Source of the DNA: Schizophyllum amplum
Lineage: Eukaryota > Basidiomycota > Agaricomycetes > Agaricales > Schizophyllaceae
NCBI GenBank assembly: GCA_007026445.1
Contig: VDMD01000170.1
Span: 1 to 42,830, forward strand
Reading direction: 5' to 3'
DNA: 42,830 nt
Of this stretch, positions 10,508 through 18,372 are shown in pieces. Each line of letters starts with the position of its first letter. Positions within the stretch are counted from its first letter, which is position 1. The notes under the pieces are model-generated. The model ran no database searches. It saw only the letters and a program-made list of their open reading frames with translations, and was not told the origin of the DNA. Both the position numbers and the translations under genes were made by a program.

Positions 10508-13500
10508 ATGAGCTCGAGTGAGTTGAGCGAGCTAGTGGGGTTCCTGCGTGACCGGAATGCGTCTGTGCGGCAGATTGCGCTGTCGCATTTGCTTGCGCAC
10601 ACGACGCCCGGGGCCGCACACCGATCGATGTTCGCCGGTGGGCCGTTGCGCGACCTGAAGGTGCTGTGCCGCGATCAGCTCGCTGTCGCCCACGATGCGT
10701 TCCGCGCGCTCGTCAACCTGTCCGACGACGCCACATACGCTGCTGCCATCGCTGACAAGCCGTTCCTCACCTTCCTCGCCGCCTACACCGCCGCACCACA
10801 TGCCACCCTCGCCGATCTCGCTGCCATGCTCCTCAGCAACCTCACCGCAGGGGCGCAGGCTGCGTCCACGCTCGCCGCCCTCGAACTCCCCGTGCTGCCT
10901 GACCCCGCTGCACCCAAGGGTGCACCACCGAGCGCCGCGCTGTTCCCCGTCGACGCTCGATGCGGCAGCTGCCCCGCGCCCGTACCCTACCCGCCCGGCG
11001 AGCCCTGCCGCGTCCGAGCCCTAGCACTCCTACTCGATGCCTTTGTCCAAGGCGCCCCCCTCACCGACACAGCACTCAACCGCCCCCGCAAATCAGCCCT
11101 CCACTTCATGGCCAGCGTCTGCGCCAACATGAGCGCCACCGCCATCGGCCGACAATTCTTCCTCACTCCTGCCCCACGAGATCCATCATCCCCCTCCCCC
11201 CTCGAATTCCCCCTCGCAAAAATCGTATCCTTCACAGATCACCCAGACCGCATCCGCCGCGCAGGCGTCGCCTCCACCATCAAAAACTGCGCCTTCTTCG
11301 TACCCGCCCACCGCGCCATGCTCGCAGAGGAGACCGCACTTGTCATGGCACCCAAGTTTGCCAAGTCGTCCACATCAGGACAAAGCAGCGATGCAAAATC
11401 AACCATCAACGAACCGGCACGATTAAAAGCACCCGGAATTGACGTCCTCGTACCACTCCTGCTCCCCCTCGCAGGTCCGGAGGAGATGGATTTGGAGGTG
11501 CGTCCTGCCAACTTTTTGCCCTTCATATCCCCCCTCCCTGCGACTCGCTTCTTCCCTCACTCTTACCCTGTTCTTCTTCTTCGTCGTGTGCTTCTTCATC
11601 GCTCTACGTGTTGCCCTGGCTAGCTTTCTCCTTCCATTCATTTCCCCCCTCTCCTCCCCTCCCCCCTCTCCTCACCCCCTCCCTCGCCCTTCTCCCCTCT
11701 CCTCCCTTCCCCCTCTCCTCACCCCCTCCCTCGCCCTTCTCCCCTCTCCTCCCTTCCCCCCTCTCCTCCCTCCCCCCCTTCCTCGCCGTTTTCCCCTCCC
11801 CGCCTCTCCTCTCCTCCCCCCTTCTCCCATCCCCATCCCCCCTTCCCCCATCCCCCCCTTCCCCCTTCCCCCCCAGCCACCTTCCCCCCTCCTTTCCTTC
11901 CCCCCATACCTTCCCCCTTCCCTTCCCCCCTCCCCTCCCCTCCCCGCCTTATATTTGCTAACACACTTACCCTCACCCACTTACCCTCACCCGCTATCCC
12001 TCACCCACTAACCCCCCCCCTCACTCAGGACACCGAAAAACTCCCACCCGCGCTCCAGTTCCTGCCGCCGGAGAAGGAGAGGGAGAAGGATGGTGCGTGT
12101 TTGTTCGGGTTTTTTTTTCATTCAAGTTTTTTTTTTTTTCATTCGAGTTTTTTTTTCATTCCCCTCAATGTGAAGGAAGGGGGTTGCGCGTTTGCGTGTT
12201 TGCGTGTTTGAGCGTTGCTGTTCGCGCGCCCCGCGCTGCATTTGCTGGCGCCCCGCGCTGCGTTTGCTGGCACCCCGCGTCGCGTTTGCTGTTCGCCCTG
12301 CGTCGCGTCTGCTGGTCGCCCTTCCCCTTCCTCGCCTTTTTCTTTTCTCACCCTTCTCCTACCTCCCCTTCCCCTACCCTCCACCCCTTCCCCTCTCTCT
12401 CCTCGCCTTTCTCTTTTCACCCTTCCCCTTAACACCCTATACTAACCCCCTACCCCTCCCCCCCAATCTCACCCCAATACTAACCCCCCCTCTCCCAGCC
12501 CCCACCCGCCACACCCTCCTCGAGGCCCTCCTCCTGCTCGCCACGACCCGGTCCGGGCGCGAGAAGCTAAGGAGTAACGGCGTTTATGAGGTCGTGCGGG
12601 GCGCGCATTTGGTGGAGGGGGTGGAGGGGGTGAGTGGGTTTGGTTTTTGGTTGGTTTGGTTTTTTTGGGTGTGGTTATTGTTATTTCGGTTTTTTGGGGG
12701 GAGGGGGTTTTGGGGGTGATTAGGGCTTTTTTGGAGAGGCGGGGTTTGTGTTGGCGAGGAGGGGGAGGAGGGATGGGGTGTTTTTGTGGTTGTTGAAGGG
12801 CAGGGAGAGGATGGGTTTGGGTTGATTTTTTGGGTTGGGGTCTGGGTGGATGGGGTTTGGAGGTGTGGTTGGGTGTTTTGGAGGTGTTTTTTTTTCTTTG
12901 GGGGGGAGAGGCGTTTGTGGGTTGGGGGGGGGGGGGGGGGTTGTGGAGAAAAGGCAGGGGTGGGGAGAGAGGGAGGGTGTAGGGATGGGGGGAGGGGAGA
13001 AGGGGAGGAGGGAAGGGTGAAAGGGGATGGGTGAAGGGGGGTGGATGGGGAGGGGGGAGAGGGGAGAGGTCGAGGGGTGAGGGAAGGGGGAGAGGAGGAG
13101 TGTAGGGGGTGGGGCGGAGGAAGGGGGGTGAAAGGGCGGTTTGGGTTGGATGGGAAAGGGCTCGGGTGTGTAGAGGGAGAGATAGTCCGACGACGAAACT
13201 GACCACCACTCCCCCAATTCTAACACGCCCCGTCGCCCCCGATCCTCACACGACACTTACCCATTACCCCTTCCCCACAGATCCACGAGACCATCGAGCG
13301 CCTCGTGAACATGCTCAAGCGGCCCGAGGCGGAGGGGGCGTGGGTGGATGAGGCGGAGGAGGGGAGGAGGGGGAGAAGGGGAGGGGGAGGAGCTTGCTGC
13401 GCTCGTGGATGAGGTCGGTACGTTAGCGGATGGGGCAGTGGGCACGTTAGCGGATAACGTGGATGGGATGAAGTTGGGTGCGTCGAATCTACACTTGCTG

Positions 13501-14148
13501 GCTACGTATGCGACCCCCTCATACCCGTCATGCCCGTCTACGTCTACGTCCTCGTTGCCTTCGTCTACGTCCTCGTTGCCTTCGTCTACGTCCTCGTTGC
13601 CTTCGTCTACGTCCCCGTCGCCCTCACCCAATCACCCCCTCACCCCTCCACTCCGCCAACCCCCTCACCCACCTCCGCCCTCAACCCCACACCCACCCAC
13701 TCACCCACCCACCCACTGACCCCACCCCACTCCCACAGACCACGCCGCCTCCGCGGCCGCCGCGGACGAGGAGGAGGACGCGTCGGGGATCGAGCCGTTG
13801 GGGGCGGATGATGGGTTGTTGGGGGCGGATGATGAGTCGCTGGGGGCGGATGATGAGGCCTCGCCAGTCGTATCGTCGACTACAGCACCGTCGACTACGA
13901 CGGCGACTACGGCGACTACGGCTTCGGCGGCTGCTGGAGCGGCACCGGCACCGACGACTGCGGCTACAGCACCTTCGACTAGTGCACCGACGGCCACGCC
14001 TACGAAACCAGTGGAGACACCGACACCGACACCCAACGTAACAAAGCCGACACCGACACCCAACCTAACAAAGCCGAAATCGAAACCGCCCCCCACCCCC
14101 ACCCCCGCACCCGAGCCGGACGAGGACGATGTGATTGAGGAGATATAG
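10508..14148 (+). CDS. HGH1: HGH1-family protein (eEF2 folding chaperone), C-terminal frame disrupted
   Basis: Exons 10508-11497, 12029-12092, 12499-12629 and 13281 onward agree in phase. The N-terminal ~330 residues are the HGH1 Armadillo-like domain (SELVGFLRDRN, ALVNLSDDATYA, FMASVCANMSATAIGR, DRIRRAGVASTIKNCAFF). LQFLPPEKEREKD and LLEALLLLATTRSGREKL match the C-terminal domain. In yeast the family helps eEF2 fold with TRiC/CCT. Read as given, exon 4 stops at 13410-13412 (438 aa). Dropping one base in the G-rich run at 13352-13390 instead opens EELAALVDEV. With a GTACGT donor at 13418 and a CACAG acceptor at 13738 this joins a last exon 13739-14148, an acidic/Thr-Pro tail ending DEDDVIEEI. 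I favour the longer product. Start: the ATG at 10508 fits family length better than the upstream GTG/ATG positions. Confidence 0.82.
11498..12028 (+). other. HGH1 intron 1, 531 nt, homopyrimidine
   Basis: Donor GTGCGT and acceptor CACTCAG enclose a stretch that from about 11625 to 11945 is almost pure C/T on the sense strand. This is roughly ten times the usual intron length in this window. Confidence 0.85.
12093..12498 (+). other. HGH1 intron 2, 406 nt
   Basis: Runs from GTGCGT to TCTCCCAG. It contains T-runs near 12108-12155, tandem GCGTTTGCGTGTTT units (12186-12215) and CGCGTTTGCTG-like units (12230-12315), then C/T-rich sequence before the acceptor. Confidence 0.8.
12630..13280 (+). other. 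HGH1 intron 3, 651 nt, G-rich
   Basis: Runs from GTGAGT to CCCCACAG. Between about 12640 and 13160 the sense strand is G/T then G/A-rich with a G13-class run near 12926-12940. The strand bias is opposite to intron 1. Confidence 0.8.
13536..13622 (+). repeat. 21-bp tandem array in the putative HGH1 intron 4
   Basis: Three to four copies of a 21-bp unit (TCTACGTCCTCGTTGCCTTCG) lie inside the predicted last intron (13418-13738). Confidence 0.8.
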
Positions 14149-14348
14149 GGTGAAAAGGAGGGAGGATTAGGCGGGTGGAGGAGCTGAGGGAGGACAAAAG
14201 GGGAAGGGTGAAGGGGATGGGTGAAGGGGAGGACAAAAGGGGAAGGGGAAGGGGAGATGGGCGAGGGGAGGGGGGAAGGGGAAAGGGGGGATGGGTGAAA
14301 AGTCTCAATTCAGTGATTTACTTATCCTATGTACATACGGTGTATGAA

Positions 14349-14490
14349 TTTGTTGTTGTACGAGAAGGTGTTGTTGTATCAGAAGGTGTTGTTGTATGAG
14401 AAGAAAAGGTGTTGTTGTATCAGAAGGCGTTGTTGTATCAGAAGGTGTTGTTGTACTACGAGAAGGTGTTGTTGTATCAGAAGGTATTCA
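14349..14490. repeat. 18-21-bp minisatellite (AAGGTGTTGTTGTATCAG)
   Basis: About seven units with minor insertions (for example GAAAA at 14403) occur in the intergenic region downstream of HGH1. Confidence 0.85.
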
Positions 14491-14574
14491 TAAGGACGTG
14501 CGTCTGACGCGGTGCAATTATACGTCCCCGGCTAACGCATAAGGCTTCGGCTAACGAGTGCGTCGTTCCCGGAC

Positions 14575-14604
14575 GACTGAGGAGTCGAAGACGACTCCTC
14601 AGTC
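14575..14604. repeat. Perfect 13-bp inverted repeat with 4-nt loop
   Basis: GACTGAGGAGTCG at 14575-14587, spacer AAGA, then CGACTCCTCAGTC at 14592-14604. Transcribed from either strand it would form a stable hairpin. It lies between the two converging genes and could act in 3'-end formation or mark a decayed element; nothing here decides. Confidence 0.85.
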
Positions 14605-14999
14605 AAATCCGAATCGAGTTCACAAGCTCAACTGACTTGTATATATAAGATGTAGTCCCGATCGCGAGGCGTTCGCGTTCTGCCAGGGCTCGACCGCCAT
14701 CACACCTGAGAAAAAGAGCATGCTCAAATAGGTCCCTTCATTGCGCGGTAAGGGTAGGGGTAAATAAGTAGATAAAGAATCGATCGCAAGTCCGAGTCGT
14801 TCGCTGGTGTGGGGGCTAGCAGGCAGTCCGGGAGCAAGTCCGTAGCAGTAAAGCTCGAGTCCATAGGCGTGTGTTGTTATAGATAAGAATGTCCTCGAAG
14901 GTCTTCACAAGATGAACATCACAAAGATGCCCCGTCACGGCGCGCCCGCACACTGCATAGCGCGCGCCGCGTGGGGGTCGTCACGATGAATTGTGCTCC

Positions 15000-16769
15000 T
15001 CAGAGGTCGGCCTCGACGAGGCGGTTGAGGAAGGAGGAGCGGCGCATGTTGCTAGGAGGAGGATGAGTAAAGGTTGTTTTCAAGAGGGATCATGAATAGG
15101 GAGGGGATGGAGGAAGGAGATGGATCCACCAGGACCGTGGAAAGCCCAACAAGGACAATTTTCATGTCCAACAAGGACAAGCTTCATGTCCGACACCCAA
15201 CAAAAACAGAAGAAAAACTCACCGGTACCCGTTGCTCCGGCGCTCGACGCTCATGCGGCGCGCGGCAGCTGACGCGTCCTCGCCGCTCTTGCTCTTGTCC
15301 TTGGAGTCCTTGCCGTCCTTGGAGTCGCTCGAGGCGGACGCGTCGTCGCCCGAGGCGGACGCGTCATCACCGGAAGCAGATGCATCATCACCGGAAGCAG
15401 AGGCGTCGTCGCCAGACGCAGACGCATCGTCACCGGAGGCAGACGCGTCGTCACCAGACGCGGAGGCATCAGAGGCAGATGCACCAGCGGCGGATTCGGT
15501 CGCAGATGCACCCGAGGCGTCAGAGGCGGACGCGTCGGTGGCACCAGCGGCAGCGGCGGAGTCGGTGGCGGAGGCACCTGCGGCGTCGGTGGCAGAGGCG
15601 CCGGCAGCGTCGGTAGCAGAAGCAGCAGCACCCGCATCACCACCCGCCGCGGCGGCACCGTCGACCTGGGCTGCCTGCGAGAGCTGCGTGCACGCGTCCG
15701 CGAGTTGCTGGAGCTAAAGAACAGGTCAGCCGGCGTCGCTTGACGAACACAAAACGTCCAAGACTCACCATCTGCTCCATCGCAGCCGCAACGTCGTCAC
15801 CGCCGGCAGCAGCAGCACCGGCGTCACCGCCCGCGCCAGCAGCAGCTGCGCCGGCGTCACCCTTGCCACCGCCACCACCACCGAGGAGGTTCCCGAGGAG
15901 GTCACCGATGATGTCGCGGCGGAGGTTGCTGAAGTCGGGGGACGCGCCGGACGCGGAGGAGCCAGCCGCACCCGATGCAGAGGCACCAGCAGCGGCACCA
16001 GAGGCATCACCACTGGCAGCAGCGCCAGAGGCGTCACCACCAGCGCCGGACGCGGACGAAGCGGTGAGGAGGCCCAGCTGCTCCGCCGTGGCGCACATCT
16101 GGGCGAGCGCGGAGCTCGCGACCTCGCAGGTGGCGGAGCCGACGTCGCCAGCGGCGGCGCCAGAGGCATCACCCGAAGCACCAGATGCGCTAGACGAGCC
16201 GGACGCGTCGCCCGACGAGCCAGACGCCGAAGCGTCGGTGGCGGATGCGCCAGCAGCAGAGTCGGTCGCGGAGGCAGAGCCGTCCTCGGCAGAGGCAGAG
16301 GCGTCTGAGCCCGATGCGTCCGAGCCCGATGCGTCCGAACCAGACGCGTCTGAGCCGGACGCGTCGGTAGCAGAGGCACCGTCGGCGGAGTCCGTGGCAG
16401 AGGCGCCGGAGGCATCCGAGGCACTGGCACCCGCCGCGTCGGAGGCTCCAGCAGCAGCGGCGTCGGTCGCGGAGGCGGCGGCGGAGTCGCTTGCGGACTG
16501 GGGGAGGAGTCAGCCAAATCATGGTACAACGAAGAGTAAAGAACGTACAGCGTCACCGCCCTGGCTGTCGCCAGAGTTATCGCCGCCCTTGTCGCCGTGG
16601 CGCGCCTGCGAGGAGACAAGTCAGCATGCGAGGATGTGATTCACAACGTAAACCAACGCACCATCATCGGGTTGAAGGCCGCGACGTCACGAGCGATGGG
16701 CGCGGGCGCCGCGAAGACGGTCGTCGCCAACAGGACGGTAGTGTAGAGGAGAGCACGGTTGAAAAGCAT
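15000..16769 (-). CDS. Paralogue A: secreted Ala/Ser/Asp/Gly-rich low-complexity protein, 478 aa, five exons
   Basis: Exons (minus): 16769-16662, 16605-16549, 16497-15769, 15713-15223, 15051-15000. All junctions are GT..AG and in phase. The first 21 residues (MLFNRALLYTTVL then a hydrophobic run ending VFAA) form a signal peptide. Most of the mature protein is built of DASG, ASATDA and ASASGDD units. Islands shared with paralogue B are CATAEQLGL (C190), NLRRDIIGDLLGNLLGGGG (from about 246), EQM-LQQLADACTQL (C306) across intron 3, ERRSNGYR, and an amphipathic C-ter RSSFLNRLVEADL. A Lys/Asp/Ser segment (DSKDGKDSKDKSKS) lies before the last intron. No enzymatic domain, GPI signal or hydrophobin cysteine pattern is visible. 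It should be secreted and largely disordered. Its function is unknown. Confidence 0.85.
15331..15465 (-). repeat. 21-bp coding array (ASASGDD x6) in paralogue A
   Basis: Six consecutive heptapeptide units Ala-Ser-Ala-Ser-Gly-Asp-Asp are encoded by 21-bp repeats near the end of exon 4. Paralogue B lacks this array and has Ser/Gly-rich sequence at the same place. Confidence 0.85.
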
Positions 16770-16984
16770 CGTGAAGTAGGTTGGTTGGATGAAGTGAAGT
16801 GAGGCGTCAAAGAGCTATACACGCGATGGAATACGGGCGAGCGGGAGATCCGTCAAGGACAAAAGACTGCTGAAGAACAAAGGACTGCTGAAGGACGGAA
16901 GGACTGCTGGACGTGGCTAGCACGGAAGCGAAAGGACAGGCGAACGAAATGAACTGGACAGGCGAACGAAGAACGAAAAGAAGA

Positions 16985-17001
16985 AGTCGACGCGGTCGAC
17001 T
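16985..17001 (-). promoter_or_regulatory. Conserved 5'-leader hairpin AGTCGAC-N3-GTCGACT, paralogue A
   Basis: A 7-bp perfect inverted repeat around a 3-base spacer sits 216 bp upstream of the paralogue A start codon. It is embedded in a longer block (TTTCAGTCGACCGCGTCG) that is nearly identical upstream of paralogue B. Confidence 0.7.
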
Positions 17002-17072
17002 GAAAGGAAAGTAGGGGCGCTGTGAGAGACCTGGTGAACACGGTTGGAAGAGACCCCACCTGACCGAGCGGC

Positions 17073-17080
17073 CTTATATA
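17073..17080 (-). promoter_or_regulatory. TATA box of paralogue A
   Basis: TATATAAG on the minus strand lies about 80 bp upstream of the leader hairpin. The same octamer and spacing occur in front of paralogue B. Confidence 0.65.
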
Positions 17081-18097
17081 GCTTTGCGCGGGTCCTGCAA
17101 CCCAGCGCATTGGAACTTCATGCGCGTTGCAAAGCGCCTTGACAGCCACCCTCCGTGCGTTGAATGATACGCGCCCAGCGCACTGGGTCCTCCCACCAAG
17201 CGCAAACGCCGAAGTCCCTCCTCCAATTCACTCGCCCGCAGAAATGAGGTCAGCGGGGCCGCGTCCGGGCCATCAGAGCGCGGGTGGAGCGCCGTCGCGG
17301 CGACCAAATGCGGGTGCGGACCGGGCATTGTTCTGGATCGGCCATTGGCAGGACGACGAGCCCGGCGATCATCGAGCGTGGTGATGCTGAATGGTGTGCG
17401 CGAGCGTGGGGGTGGGAAGCGGGGTGGAGCGCGAACCTGTTTGCCCGCTGCCACTTTTCGGGGAGTTGCTGCGCAGTGGAGTATCAGGACGCCTCGCAAC
17501 CGTCTGCAGAGTGTATTATTGGTGCCGAAACTCGAGAGCACTCGCCGAGTGGGCTATTCAGTCCGAGAACGTGCATTTGGAACGTCTGGACGAGCCCTGC
17601 AACGTCCTGGGTGATTGGCGATAGACGTGGCACAATAGAAAGCAAAGCAAGTCTACAGTTAGTTTACAGTCCTATAGTTGGTGTCCCGCAGAACTGACTG
17701 CATTCTTCAGTGTTCAAACGTTCACCGACAACATGGCAGTACAGAGATGCGGAATGACCTACAGTAGAAGAGAAGACAGCCCAAGTCTGCTTGAAGTCGA
17801 AGTTCAACTCGACTGCATCAAAGCAAAAGACACGGAAGACGCACGTGGCCTGCCTCTGAATCGGTCCGACTGCCGAGCCCCGAAGTTCATCTTTTGCACG
17901 AACTTCCATGGTCGAATTGACGACGATGCTCCACCATCCTCAGACTGCGACTACTGCGCGACCACTGAGGAGCTGCGATACTCATGAGCGAGGCTGCTGC
18001 GGATGACTGACTGGTCTGCGGTGATTGACGTTGCGACTGAGCACTTGACGCTGAGTTGACGACTTCGAAGAGGCTTTGGGGTGACTATAACTCCCCA

Positions 18098-18105
18098 TAT
18101 ATAAG
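18098..18105 (+). promoter_or_regulatory. TATA box of paralogue B
   Basis: TATATAAG is followed 78 bp later by the leader hairpin and 267 bp later by the start codon, mirroring the layout at paralogue A. Confidence 0.65.
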
Positions 18106-18183
18106 CAGTCGCTTTCTTCGACGTAGATCTCCCCCAGAACCGTGTTCTTCCAGGTCCTCCACAGCGCATTTTCCCCTCTTTTC

Positions 18184-18200
18184 AGTCGACCGTGTCGACT
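18184..18200 (+). promoter_or_regulatory. Conserved 5'-leader hairpin AGTCGAC-N3-GTCGACT, paralogue B
   Basis: It has the same 7-bp stem as upstream of paralogue A. The spacer is CGT here and CGC there when both are read in the direction of transcription. It lies 172 bp before the ATG, within the likely transcribed leader. Confidence 0.7.
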
Positions 18201-18372
18201 TTTGCTTTCTCTCGTCCTCGTTCGCTTCCCTCAGCCATCTTCCAGTCCGTCCAGACTCCAGCTTGTCTCTAAATCAGTGCTAGCCACATCTACAAGTCGT
18301 CCTTGAAGGATCTTCTGCTCTCATCTCCTCGACCTCACTCCTCGATTTCACCCCACCACGCTACATTTCACC

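Larger units (their letters stand above)
14149..14999. other. Convergent intergenic region with GTT-rich array and a 13-bp hairpin
   Basis: Separates the 3' ends of HGH1 (+) and paralogue A (-). It holds a purine-rich 3' flank and an 18-bp array with GTGTTGTTGTATCAGAAG-type units (about 14349-14490). A strong inverted repeat (14575-14604) and otherwise unassigned sequence make up the rest. Confidence 0.6.
16770..18372. promoter_or_regulatory. 1.6-kb divergent intergenic region between paralogues A and B
   Basis: Contains both core promoters and both leaders. The outer ~230-310 bp on each side are recognisably homologous (TATATAAG, hairpin, GTGCTAGCCAC, GTCCTTGA-GGATCT). The central part (about 17100-18050) shows no gene I can support; its open frames have no family motifs. 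Confidence 0.65.

Noticed and set aside
9446..10602. Minus-strand Ser/Pro/Leu frames in the 8.9-10.5 kb interval as genes
   Set aside because: Composition follows the C/T-biased DNA; no domain motifs, no coherent splice chain, and they overlap the HGH1 start.
11439..12011. Pro/Ser/Leu-rich frame over HGH1 intron 1
   Set aside because: It lies in a pyrimidine-only intron and its complement is equally open; removing the intron restores the HGH1 frame.
15232..16639. Plus-strand Ala/Ser/Pro-rich open frames (161 and 299 codons) across paralogue A
   Set aside because: They are antisense to the spliced paralogue A exons. GC-rich repeat codons leave both strands open; the plus frames lack a signal peptide and splice-consistent extension.
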